Below, one piece after another: positions 1 to 10,400 of a stretch of DNA of 64,000 nt (position 1 is the first letter of the stretch; the number at the start of each line of letters is the position of its first letter). The position numbers and the translations under genes were made by a program. This stretch comes from Ariolimax columbianus (Eukaryota; Mollusca; Gastropoda; Stylommatophora; Arionidae), in contig JAVGWX010000007.1 of assembly GCA_036924085.1 (NCBI GenBank), positions 76,198,448 to 76,262,447 on the forward strand, read 5' to 3'. Below the pieces are notes generated by a model. That model ran no database searches, was not told where the DNA came from, and saw only the letters and a list, made by a program, of their open reading frames with translations.

Positions 1-397
1 AAAGTCAAAACGGCTTATCAAAGCCAGATACATGAACAAATGGGAAACCGAACATACTGGTTACACCAAAAACGATGCCTATTACCAGTTGAACCGAAGA
101 GAGCAGGTCGTTGTCTTCAGACTTCGCACTGGCCACAACAGACTGAGGTACCACCTATTCAACAAATTGAAGATAGGGTGTACCGACGAATGCCCGTGCG
201 GTACTGGTAAAATGACCGCTGAACATCTGCTGCAGAACTGCCCGACATACGAGGATCAGAGAGAGCAGATGTGGCCATTACCAGTGGAACTGCAAGACAA
301 GCTTATGGCAGTGGCGAGAGCCTCAGGATGACCGCCGCTTTTTTCGAAAAAATAATGGTTACTGTCTGACTGCGTACGAAGAAGAAGAAGAAGAAGA
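1..397 (+). mobile_element. Family J LINE, 3' end with GAA tail
   Basis: This is the C-terminal end of ORF2 of a Jockey/I-like LINE, cut by the left edge of the window. The frame from 32 encodes the region after RNase H: LRTGHNRLRYHLFNKLKIG, then a CPCGTGKMTAEHLLQNCP stretch, a cysteine/histidine cluster typical of this LINE C-terminus. Compared with the copy ending at 691, two bases are missing near 303, so the frame shifts and stops at 331 instead of at 367-369. The element ends in CGTACGAA followed by GAA repeats to about 397. Upstream RT and RNase H lie outside the window. It is a dead copy. Confidence 0.85.
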
Positions 398-691
398 ACA
401 GAAGAGAGCAGGTCTTCAGACTTCGCACTGGCCACAATAGACTGAGGTACCACCTATTCAACAAATTGAAGATAGGTGGAACAGACGAATGCCCGTGTGA
501 TACCGGGAAAATGACCGCTGAGCATCTGCTGCAGAACTGCCCGACATACGAGGATCAGAGAGAGCAGATGTGGCCATCACCAGTGGAGCCACAAGAGAAG
601 CTCTATGGCAGTGTCGACAGCCTCAGGATGACCGCCGCTTTTTTCGAAAAAATAATGGTTACTGTCTGACTGCGTACGAAGAAGAAGTAGT
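398..691 (+). mobile_element. Family J LINE, 5'-truncated 3' fragment, tandem to the previous one
   Basis: A second 3' fragment of the same LINE begins directly at the end of the preceding GAA tail. It matches the preceding copy from the internal CAGAAGAGAGCAGG motif onward, so it is 5'-truncated. A 6-base deletion removes two codons near 410. The frame 466-669 is open to the natural stop, ending FFEKIMVTV, and the copy finishes in CGTACGAAGAAGAAG. Its last 130 bases are almost identical to the fragment ending at 43,689, so this subfamily is fairly young. Confidence 0.82.
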
Positions 692-729
692 TAAATTCCG
701 TCACTCTGTCAGTTAACCTCTCTAGTCAC

Positions 730-1160
730 GCCATGTTTTGAAGCATAGATCCAACATTGCCATTGGTTTACCCTAACCCTCGTTTATGAAAACCTGAATT
801 CAGTTATTTGTTGAAGCATAGGTCCAACCATGCCATTGGTTTACCATAACCCGTGTTTAAGAAAGCCTGATTTCAGTCATTTATTGAAGCAAGGCCCAAA
901 AATTAAATGTGGCTTATCCAACCCGCCTTTAGGAAAGCCTGACTCCAGTTATTTTTTGAAGCATAGGTCCAACATTGGATTTGGCTTACCCATCAAGCTT
1001 TTAGGAAAGCCTGACTCCAGTTATTTTTTGAAGCATAGGTCCAACATTGTATTTGGCTTACCCATCAAGCTTTTAGGAAAGACTGACTCCAGTTATTTTT
1101 TGAAGCATAGGTCCAACATTGGATTTGGCTTACCCATCCCGCCTTTAGGAAAGATTCCAA
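730..1160. repeat. 72-bp minisatellite, about six units
   Basis: Units start with GAAGCATAGGTCCAAC (740, 813, then near 960, 1,031 and 1,103). The spacing in the central, near-identical part is exactly 72 bp (for example AGTTATTT at 947 and 1,019). The outer units are diverged. Because 72 is a multiple of three, the plus frame 830-1183 (117 aa) stays open and reads a 24-residue repeat with cores KPDSSYFLKHRSNI and FGLPIKLLG. No domain is recognised and no exon signal is clear, so I treat the frame as a by-product of the array. Confidence 0.85.
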
Positions 1161-1570
1161 TAAATTTATGTGCGATTTCATAGCAATGGTTTGCAATATG
1201 GTGAGGTTGCCAATACACATCCTTCTTAATCATCTCTTGCGACATGGAAGGAAGGAAACAGTGGTTCTATTATGATTGCCTCAGAAACGATCTATATTTT
1301 ATGACAATAGCTCTCGCCTCGTCTCATTTATCCGGGTACCTAAATGGTTGTATGGTAGCAGGGGCGTGTAATCTCAGTATATTATAAATTGGGCAGCGCC
1401 GTTGTACTGTATACATTGCGAGCGTTGGGATTTCAATTAATTAATAACATGCTTGTCCTTTTGCAAATATCTGTCCAAAGCATCTTAGGCTTCCTCTCCA
1501 TCTTTTGCCAAGAACTGCGCCTTGGAGTATCGTATTTGGCAAACCATGAGATCGTATCACATGGTCGTTC

Positions 1571-1778
1571 ATTGGCTCTTTTCGTCTTGTTAAACGATAG
1601 TAATTTATACATCAGCACAAAGCCCAGGCAGAAATATAGAGCCCATGTGTTGCCCATGCAGTATGGACTCTCTCTCGGTCTGCCTTGTTTACTCTAAGGG
1701 AAAGGTGATGCCAATGCATTTGTAACAAGGCAAGTTACAGAAACTGCTGGATCAGCAGAGCAATGCTCCGTTTCTTTA
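1571..1778 (+). repeat. Dispersed repeat D1, copy 1
   Basis: This stretch aligns with 30,970-31,185 in the same orientation. Shared landmarks include GGCTCTTTTCGTCTTGT, ACAAAGCCC, CTCGGTCTGCCTTGTTT and GATCAGCAGAGCAATGCT. The minus frame 1433-1657 (74 aa) runs through it and beyond, reading FAKYDTPRRSSWQKMERKPK upstream of the shared part. It is not a family I can name; it could be the end of an unrecognised transposon. Confidence 0.65.
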
Positions 1779-1799
1779 CTTTGAATCGGTTGTAATGGG

Positions 1800-2030
1800 A
1801 GAATTATACATTTTTATAACAATCATCTCCTTCTTCACATGGTCGTACCAGTAGAGCTTTCGTGATTCGACAATTGACAGTAGATCCGGATATGTACCAA
1901 TAGACCATCGAACAGTATTACGTATACTGACATTCGTAAGGTCATGTCTATATGATATTCCAACAATCGTTCTGAAACACCTCATCTCCATGGTATGGAT
2001 TTTCCGCTCCAGTACAGCATTCAAAATCTA
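1800..2030 (-). mobile_element. RTE-type LINE C-terminal relic
   Basis: The minus frame starting at 2,024 reads LERKIHTMEMRCFRTIVGIS, followed by a DLTNVSIRNTVR block and RKLYWYDHVKKE. This is the usual order after the RT domain in RTE-like LINEs (A-L-E-M-R-C-F-R-R-L, then TNEEIR, then KLAWYGHV). The GRGRP and RW motifs that should follow are not found, so the fragment is truncated at both ends. It lies next to dispersed repeat D1 without an obvious target duplication. Confidence 0.6.
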
Positions 2031-2548
2031 TATTATGTCAGTATATACAATATAAAGTTAAAATTCAGATATCAAAATTAAACAAACAAGAAGCGAAGGG
2101 CCCTGGTCCATCATGGTGATCAAAATGTAATCCTTCTAAGTGATAGAGAACCAGGAAGAACAGACTGATCTCGCAGCGAAATGTCAACTTGACTATCAAT
2201 ACGTATTATGAGATTGTGGGTATTATGAGATCAGTCGTTGAAAGCTGGCATTCTTAAACACATTGCCGCCAAATCATCACTGAGAGTGGTAGTAATGTTT
2301 ACTCTGCCTGTCCTTTAGGACATTAATAAGTGGGCATGCGAGACACGGACAGAATCTCGTTTAGTAGGAGGCTACTTAATTAAAACTGATATGGTGCTAC
2401 ATTGAGTCACACGTTGCATTAGAAGACAACCGGTCATTTGGTGGAGACTGGTTTTTAGGTGGCAATATACGAGTTTAGGTGTAAGTTGTGCTGACATTAT
2501 ATACATTAGGCAAAGGCAGAAGACGCCGTCCATCGTAGACGATGATGG
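2031..2548. other. No gene seen
   Basis: No coding potential, repeat unit or recognised transposon was found here. The longest frames are short and shadow-like. Confidence 0.5.
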
Positions 2549-2670
2549 CATAATTAATTTTGCTAGCGCTATTTTTATCTGCGCTACCTTGTATCCTCAC
2601 TCTCTCGTCTCGTGCCGCCCTACTACGAGGTGCAGGGGACTCCGCATCAAGCACCCGTGAAAAAAGACAG

Positions 2671-2672
<2 letters not shown>
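2549..2672 (-). mobile_element. tRNA-headed SINE S4, truncated copy
   Basis: AATTTTGCTAGCGCTATTTT, then TCCTCACTC, CTCGTCTCG and GGGGACTCC, then ATCAAGCACCCGTGAAAAA, match 41,047-41,215. In the 41 kb copy an antisense tRNA-like head follows; here the match stops at a (TA)n(CA)n tract, so the head is lost or replaced. A central stretch of about 30 bases present at 41,120-41,150 is also missing. Confidence 0.7.

Positions 2673-2720
<48 letters not shown>
2673..2720. repeat. (TA)n(CA)n microsatellite
   Basis: There are about 13 TA units (2,674-2,700) followed directly by 10 AC units (2,701-2,720). It lies at the broken end of a SINE. Minus-strand frames across it read only alternating Tyr-Ile and Cys-Val and are not genes. 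Confidence 0.95.
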
Positions 2721-2721
<1 letters not shown>

Positions 2722-3200
2722 TTAAGGTAATGACACAAGGGTGCTGCAGGGATGAAAGGAAGTCCGTGATCATCTGTGCATGCACATGATACAAGGACAC
2801 ACGTGACACTGTGCTTCTCACTCGTCATTGTGATTGTGGTCTGGATATATCCAAAACACCGCTGGTTTCTCGTGCGGGTGGCGGGAAATTCACTCATTAT
2901 CATCTAACATCTGAGGGCTAATTGTCCAGTTGTGGATGGTTAACAACCAACTATACACATCTGTACGAGAAATATATCTTATAGATAGCAGTGTTAATTA
3001 CCAGCTACCGAAGCGGTACTGGGGGAAATACACACACCAATTTGTACATTATTATAGCACAGACACTAACCCCTGCCGTATAAATATAGCAAGCATTAAA
3101 AATGGGAAGTATCATGTGGTATATGTAATCTTCGTTAATGTATTGCTCGGAAACATTGACAATGACCTAGCAAACCGAGGAAATAAATTATGCAATTTAA
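2721..3200. other. No gene seen
   Basis: AT-rich sequence with one open plus frame (2930-3241, 103 aa) that has no recognisable motif and overlaps the beginning of the CR1-like LINE in a different frame. Confidence 0.45.
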
Positions 3201-4220
3201 TTGTTATAGGGAAGAAACACACTCTGAGTGGAGTGAAGTGAATAGTGGTGTGCCACAGGGCTCGGTTTTGGGACCAATTTTGTTCTTGATATATATAAAT
3301 GATTTGGACATTGATATGAGATCCATGATTGCAAAATTTGCTGATGACACAAAACTATGCAGTAGTGTCTCATCTAAAGCGGAAGTGGATATATTGATGT
3401 CGGATTTAGATAAAATTCGAGAATGGTCTGTAAGCTGGCAAATGGAGTTTAATGTAGATAAATGTACAGTCATCCACATGGGTAGATCCAATATGGAACA
3501 TAAATACAGAATGGGAGAAAACAATATTAGAAAGATAGATAAGGAAAGGGACCTAGGGGTTATAATAGATCATACAGGAAAGGTGAGTGAGCAAGTTAAG
3601 GTAGCAGTGAAAAAGGCAAATGCAATGTTAGGTATGATAAAAAGAAATATTAAACATAGGAGCAAGGAAGTGATCGTCAAACTGTATAAAGCTTTAGTTA
3701 GACCTAGATTGGAGTACTGTGTACAGGTGTGGAGTCCTTATCATAGAGGGGACATAAACATGCTAGAAAGAATACAAAAAAGAGCGACAAAGATGATAGT
3801 TGGATTCCAGAATTACAGTTATGAGGAACGACTCAGAAAAACGGGCCTACAGTGTCTCGAAGAGAGAAGAATTCGTGGTGACTTAATACAGGTTTATAAG
3901 ATGATCAGAGGAATCGATAAATTAGACTATAACAAGTTTTTTTAAAATACAGCCACCTACAATAACACGAGGGCATAGCTACAAGCTGATTAAAGAGAGG
4001 TCCAGGTTAGATATTAGGAAATATTTTTTTAGTCAGAGAGTGGTGTCTGCTTGGAATGCATTGCCAGGGGAGGTGGTGGAGGCAGGGACAGTTAATGCGT
4101 TTAAGAATAAACTGGATGCGCATAGATTTTAGAGCAAGGTGATGTAAATGTAACTGGTTGTATACAGACTCTACAGGGTCTTCTAAACCAGTATAAAGAC
4201 GTTAAGTTAAGTTAAGTTAA
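3201..4220 (+). mobile_element. CR1-like LINE, 3' half, well preserved
   Basis: The frame 3190-3945 encodes the C-terminal half of a CR1-like RT: SGVPQGSVLGPILFLIYIND, then KFADDTKLC with the catalytic Asp pair intact, then W..EFNVDKC, LGVIIDHTG, and the thumb/connection AMLGMIKRNIKHR and LYKALVRPRLEYCVQVWSPY. One extra T in the run near 3,940 shifts the frame; the next frame continues with YKLIKERSRLDIRKYFFSQR, VVSAWNALPGEVVEAG and a stop at 4,130-4,132. The 3' end carries about four TTAAG units (4,199-4,219). EN and the RT N-terminus are missing (5' truncation). A single frameshift suggests a relatively recent insertion. Confidence 0.88.
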
Positions 4221-4349
4221 CAGTATAAAAAGCCTTACTCAAATTACGAGCAATAGAGTTCATAGATCAATGGTATGTTATGCACGTTCTCGAGGGTAAC
4301 AAACTACCCCACCTGACGAATGGATTAAGCAAAGTAGCTGACAAAAAAA

Positions 4350-4615
4350 ACGGCCATATTTCCAGTGGTTACTATGGTGTGCCGGAGAGCGATAGGGTAG
4401 ATATGCTTGCAAAAAGAGGAGGAGGTTGTGAGCAAGAAGAAAAGGTTGCCACCCAAGCTGTGAGAAGACGAGAAGAGAACCACCCAAACAACCATCGCCC
4501 CCTTGACTGACAGGGACAGATCACCATTCTTAAACATGCACAATAGACTGAATAAACACAGATATACGCTTTGACTCTTTTTCACCACTGTATTCTTGTC
4601 TCCTGCGTGGCCAGT
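4350..4615 (+). mobile_element. Jockey-like LINE relic: RNase H end and C-terminus
   Basis: FQWL in one frame is followed after a shift by YYGVPESDRVDMLAKRGG, the last conserved block of a LINE RNase H domain (W-x-P-x-H-x-G-x-x-x-N-x-x-A-D-x-L-A). Further on, NMHNRLNK and a broken LRTGH-like block (4,595-4,615) follow in order. The first histidine of the block is changed to Tyr and several stops and shifts are present. It is related to the relic at 47,721-48,200 rather than to family J. Confidence 0.65.
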
Positions 4616-4977
4616 TAAGGAATAATGCCCTAACTATTCAACACAACAATCAATAGGTGATAAAGAGGAGCTACAATGGTCGAGTGTCACTGATACTCGT
4701 CTGACGGGGTCAACGTCAAAGTTGCGATCATAAGAATCACAGAAATATTCGGATTCAGCAAGATCGTAGCTGTGTGGGAAGTAAATTCATTTTTAAAATT
4801 CATGCAGATGTTGGATGCACTGGCCAGAAAGGCGCGAATCACGATATAACTCACAAAGTCGAACGAGAGAAACAAAAAGTTCACTTGCAATTAATGAAAC
4901 TATTTTTTAATCATAAAACAATGCAATTACGAAAATTGATAGTGAAAGAAAGGTTTAAATCCAAACTATAAATATTA
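4616..4977. other. No gene; weak SINE-core match
   Basis: No gene is visible. Positions 4,801-4,837 resemble the core shared by several SINE-like families here (TTGGATGCACTGG, CAGAAAGGCGC). It is too short and diverged to call a copy. Confidence 0.4.
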
Positions 4978-5318
4978 TATCATGATGCATCACGCAGCAT
5001 GTCCTTTATAGAACGTCGCTCCCATCACAGTCTGTCTGAAAGAAACTCGTTCCCTTACCAAAACTCCAGCCTCCGCCAGTCATACCCAGACATTTCTGAA
5101 TATCTTGGTGCCATCGTCTTCTTGGTCTACCCCTTCCTCTTTTGCCTGGCACCATACCTTCCACCACTGTTCTCTCGAGACCGTTGTGTCTCATGATGTG
5201 ACCAAAGTATTTGCACTTTCTAGCCAAAATAGAATTGATAAACAAATTCTCCTATATGCTCAACTCTTGCCGAATGTCTACATTTGTCTTTTTCTCTGTC
5301 CAGGATATTCTGAAGTTT
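4978..5318 (-). mobile_element. RTE-type LINE 3' end (R2 family)
   Basis: The minus frame from 5,245 reads INSILARKCKYFGHIMRHNG, LERTVVEGMVPGKRGRGRP, RRRWHQDIQKCLGM: the conserved C-terminus of an RTE-type ORF2 (KYFGH, GKRGRGRPRRRW, QDI). It matches the end of the larger element at 28.2-30.8 kb. Upstream (5,245-5,318) the sense strand continues with a block corresponding to the KTNVDIRQE region of that copy. The 3' end reads CATGCTGCGTGATGCATCAT and runs into AT-rich sequence. It is 5'-truncated. Confidence 0.8.
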
Positions 5319-5349
5319 TTTATATGTATATATATATATATATATGTTC

Positions 5350-6845
5350 GTACGAACACTCGTGCGCTCACGCAGACACTCGAGCCCGCACACAAAAATG
5401 TACTTTGTCTACGCTGTTGCTCTCACCTGTTGCAACGATTTCGTGTAGTGTGTTGCGATGAGACACCTCCACGTATTATACACCGATGTGTGCCTCATTA
5501 TGTAAACACTGCGAAATTTTGATCAATAGCCACGAGGATGCCACACACAGTAAATTGATGTACTTGAGCACACACACGCGTGCACTTAGTGAACACTGTG
5601 TGCCATGATTGATCGTCAACATATGTGCTATGATTGATTGTTAATATATGTTTTGTGGTTGATTTTTAACATATGATTGATAAGTTTATTTGCCTTTTTG
5701 CTTCACGTAAGTATGGGTAATGCACTACAGCTTTTACATAGTTTGGATACAAGCATTTGTAGGGGCTTTGATTCTGCATGATTAGGTTGCTAGCCCCATG
5801 TACAACCTTTTTTAGTAACTTATTACGATGTGCGTAGAAGGATACAGTGGACGTATTCTCGTCAACCCGGGTACCACTCTGTCGAGACGTATGTGCATAC
5901 GTAATTTAAGACACTGCAATATGTGCCTCAAATATACTCATGTTGATACATGACACTACAATGGGTAAATAAAAGTGCATATACGATTGGAATTTGAAAT
6001 AAGACGTATGAGAAGGGCCTGGTAAGGTCAAATGGAAGGACGGATCAGGAATGTGTGTAATCATGGAGTTGCATTAACCAACTGTATCCATTGCCTTTGT
6101 CATATTATGAAAGGGACATCGTTCATAGCTAAGTCCAGAGTGGAGTAATGCCGTTACTCCATAACATAACACACTTCCATTACTTTTTACAAAGGCGTAG
6201 GCATTCTGAAACTTGCATTATATAGTAAAACATGAGACATGTCCAATAAGAGAACTCAACAAGAAACAAAATATACTAAGAGTCATATCTAACAGTTAGT
6301 GCCATTATACTCTCTTCTGTCTACAAAACACTCGTTTGCTTGAGAAGTAATAAAGATATAAAAAATGTACAGCCGAGTCACGACTGGTAGTAATGGCGTC
6401 CTAATTGATTAAAAGTAGTAGTCGCGCTGTACTTGTTCGTCCTGTCGTTTTATCGATATCGTCTGCCTCACGCGCTTCCATGGAAGTATTGGAATCAGCA
6501 TAAACCAACGCTACAAGTCTGGCACTGGAGCATCCTGGTAGTAGGTCACATTACCGAGTCCGTGTATTAAGTCTCTTGCTCCTGCTCTGGCAGTAGGTGG
6601 GTTGCCGTCGACAATATGGGTTTGCTTCAATCCAGATGCTATGTCTCAATACAAATGTTTTAAAGACATGCCATATCATGTATTGTGAAGTTCTTATTTT
6701 GAAATCATTCTCCTGTTCTCCCTTTTCACCAATCATCGTTTTTCTCTTTAATCTCATTAAGTCCTCTCTGTCGTTTTCTATCTAAGAATAGAATTGTATA
6801 CACCTTTATACCATGAAAATTTTATATACAATACACAGTCATCGC
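5350..6845. other. No gene seen, about 1.5 kb
   Basis: AT-rich sequence with an imperfect threefold motif at 5,600-5,675 (CATATGTGCTATGATTGATTG-like, short and diverged). A short (TA)n run lies just before it at 5,327-5,346. No reading frame has recognisable motifs. Confidence 0.5.
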
Positions 6846-6849
6846 TCAT

Positions 6850-7160
6850 CACGTTGTCTACAGTACTATACAATCGCCACACATCATAATGTTGTCTACC
6901 AGTATCACACAATCGTCTTTCACTATAATGTTGTCTACCAGTATCACACAATCGTCTTTCACTATAATGTTGTCTACCAGTATCACACAATCGTCTTTCA
7001 CTATAATGTTGTCTACCAGTATCACACAATCGTCTTTCACTATAATGTTGTTTATCAGTCGCACACAATCCTATTTCACTATGATGTTGTTTACCAGTAT
7101 TATGTAAGCATCATTCAGTATAATATTGTACTAATATTACGCCGTAATCATTTAGGATAT
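6850..7160. repeat. 39-bp minisatellite, array 1
   Basis: The unit begins TTGTCTACCAGTATCACACA and is 39 bp long. Four units (about 6,890-7,050) are almost identical; the flanking ones, such as TTGTACTAATATTACGCC near 7,125, are diverged and look like the units of the array at 16.05-17.09 kb. Since 39 is divisible by three, both strands have open frames with a 13-residue repeat; I do not regard these as genes. The array ends where family J starts, near 7,161. Confidence 0.9.
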
Positions 7161-7161
7161 T

Positions 7162-7311
7162 GCTGACCTCAAACAACTGCTGCCTTGCAGAAGGGCTGGG
7201 GACAGCCAAAGGCTAAGGAGGGCAGCCTTACAGAAACGCCTGTTGAAATCGGGCCACAGGCTTAACGAATCAGTGCAACGTAAATCGCTGTATGATGACA
7301 TCACAACTTAA
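7162..7311 (+). pseudogene. Family J ORF1 (gag-like), last 49 codons
   Basis: The frame reads ADLKQLLPCRRAGDSQRLRR, then AALQKRLLKSGHRLNESVQR and KSLYDDITT before a TAA at 7,309-7,311. It is basic and lies about 110 bases upstream of ORF2, where the nucleic-acid-binding ORF1 protein of such LINEs is expected. The N-terminus is missing because of the 5' truncation. The assignment is by position and composition only; no zinc knuckle is present in the part that remains. Confidence 0.5.
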
Positions 7312-7417
7312 AAGAAGAAAGTATGGTGCTCATCCTGTGGAGTCCCGCCAGGCAGCGAGAGTGCCAGGCCCCACGCATTAAAGGGGCCCACCTGATGCTA
7401 CTGGTGGTCACCCACCC

Positions 7418-10400
7418 ATGTGCTGTGGAGTCAAGGCACAAGGAGATGGGACAAGAGCTATTGACCAAAAACTCAAGACCCTTAAAATACTACAGTGGAA
7501 CGCGGAGGGAGTCCTTAACAAAAAGGTTTCCCTAACAAATCGCCTGTACGAAGGTAAGATAGACGTGGCATGCATCCAAGAAACGCACCTCAACAAAAAC
7601 CACAGATTCTCAATAAGAGGAAACCAGACCTTCCGTCTTGATAGAGAAGGTCACAAAGGAGGGGTTCTGATACTGACACGTAACTGCATACCAAGAAGCG
7701 CAGTATCTGTAAATCACACCGGACAAGCAGAAATTGTAGGAGTCGACATAATGACACAGGAAACGAAAACCCGTATATTCAACCTGTATGGCCCACCAAA
7801 CAAAGACCTGTCGCTCTCGAGTATGGAAATCAAGGACTCCAGCTGACTAGTGTTTGGAGACTTCAACAGTCACTCGGAGAGATGGGGATATTCAGATACA
7901 GACAGCAGAGGGGATGAAGTGGAAGACTGGGAAATAGACACAAATCTCTATCTTATCAATAGGCCGGACGAGCCCTAGCTACTATTCTAGAACATAGCAT
8001 ACCACTTCCACTCCAGACGTGGCCTTCTCCACGGGTGATATTCACCACAAAATAGATCGTCAGGTGCTCGACCAATTGGCAGGTAGCGACCACAGGCCAA
8101 TTAGGCTAGAAATTTATATGGAAGAAGGCCCCCAGGAAATAAACCGCTGCCACATTGGAACTATAGACTAGCCGACTGGGACAGATTTGCAATGCTGACA
8201 GATGGACTGTGTGAAACTATCAACACACGAAATAACAAAATGAAACCTATGGTGGAAAGCCTAAGCAAAGCAATACTGCAAGCAGCCACCGAAACCATCC
8301 CAAGAGGGGCAAGGAAAAACTACAAGCCATATTGGAATCATGAACTGCTGAAAGCGGAGGATGAAGTCTCAAATGCTAGGAACATTGCAGAGAGAGAGCA
8401 ATCTATGGAAGCAAATATCGCCCTCAAGGCCATCACTGCGAAATACAAAAAAACACTGAAACACAAAACAGAAAGCATAAATCTAGATAAAGAAGGGAAC
8501 AAACTATTAAATTTAGTCAGAGCCATGAATGATGAAACACCATCAAATAAACAAATTACCATCAAGTAGAGCAACAACATGCTTACCGGAAAAACAGCAG
8601 CAAACGCCTTTGTAGAACATTATGCCAGAGCAAACCACATTGATGTCCCTACTGACAGGCATACATACATTAGCGAAGAACAAAAGAGCCACGACAACAT
8701 CAAGATGGCACCAGAGGAGCACATGATGGCAAAACTAATAACGAATGAAATGGATGAGGCCATGAGAACTTCAAAGAAAAATAAATCGCCCGGAAAAGAT
8801 GGGGTAACAAACGTAATGCTGATGGGGTTGGGCCAAACAGCAAAGAGGAAGTTACTATCAGTCCTGAACCAAAGCTGGAAAAGGGGAATTGTACCGCAGA
8901 CATGGAAAGATGCTGTACTTATACCAGTACCAAAGAAAGAAAAAGATAGAACAGATCCAAATGGATACAGGCCCATCAATCTACTGAGCTGTGTAGGTAA
9001 ACTGATGGAGCGTATGATAAACACCAGACTTATGTGGCACCTGGAAGAAAAACACATATTAATTCCACAGCAAGCAGGATTAAGACAACGCAGATCCACT
9101 GAGGACCATATCACTCTCATAGCACATGAAATAGAGGGTGCTTACCAAAAGATAAAGCATATAGTAGCGGTTTGGGTGGATCTAGAGAAGGCATTTGACA
9201 AGGTGTGGAAAGAGGGACTTAAAGTCAAGCTACGAAGAAGTGAAGTTTGTGGGAAAATGTACAGATGGATCAGCCACTACCTCGAAAACAGAACAGCCAG
9301 AGTTCAAGTACAAGGGCAGATGAGCAAAAAGGTGACACTGGAGCAAGGAGTACCCCAAGGGGGTATCCATACTTTTCCTGGTGTATATAAACAACACCAC
9401 AGAGAATATACCAAGAAGAGTCCACAGCTCCATGTTTGCAGACGATCTGGCTATGTGAACCTCTGAAAAAAATCTCACTGTAGCAAACAATTGGATGCAG
9501 CACGCACTAACATCGTTGGAGGAGTGGGCGAACTCATGGCTGGTCAAAATAAACGAGGAAAAAACATGTACAATATTCTCGCTTTCAAATAAACCACACA
9601 TCACCAAAATAAGTCTTAACGGCAAATATCTGCGGCCAAACGACAACCAACATTTGATCGGCCCATGACATGGAAAAGTCGGATCGAGAGAAACCGAATG
9701 AGAGCCAGAGAAAGAATGGCAATCATGAGGAAACTTGCTGGCACAAGCTGAGGAGCAGACGAAAGTATACTAAAGAAACTGTACACTGGAAGAGTGAGAC
9801 CAGTTCTCGAGTATGGCATTGCGGCATGGACAACAGCATCAAAGGCGAACTTTGATAAAATTAGCAAACTTCAAAACCAAGCCATGAGAGTTATAACAGG
9901 AGGCATGAAGTCAACGCCAATTGTAGAACTTGAAAAGATTACAAATCTGCAATCCATGACCGACAGAAGAGACTGCAGAGCCCAGAAGCAAGCAGAGAAA
10001 CTCAGAAAACTGACAGACCATCCAATGCATCAGAGACTAAATAGATTTGGAAATGGGAAACTAAAGCTGAGAAACTTTGCAGAAATAGCCAAAGCAAAGA
10101 TGAGCGAAGACTCTGTGAACACCGTAACAACACCAAAGCCCATCCCTACTGTACGCAAATTCACATGGAAGCGGCATATCATTCCGGAGGTGGTAGAAAA
10201 TATACCAGGTATTGGAAACAAGAACAGCCAGACTGAAAAAGAAAGAAGAGACATAACCCTGACGTACATAGCGGAAAACTACCCAAGCATGGACTGGACC
10301 CATGCATACACCGACGGTTCTGTAACAAACACAACACAGAATGGAGGGGCAGGGGTATTCCTGAGCCTAACAAATGGTAGAAAAATAACACTGTCAGTGG

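Noticed and set aside
830..1183. 117-aa frame of the 72-bp array as a repeat protein gene
   Set aside because: No supporting promoter, splice or domain evidence; the frame is explained by the 72-bp period.
4199..4219. Telomere-like TTAAG repeats
   Set aside because: There are only about four units and they directly follow a CR1-like 3' end; the same tail type occurs at 12.8 kb. They are a LINE tail.
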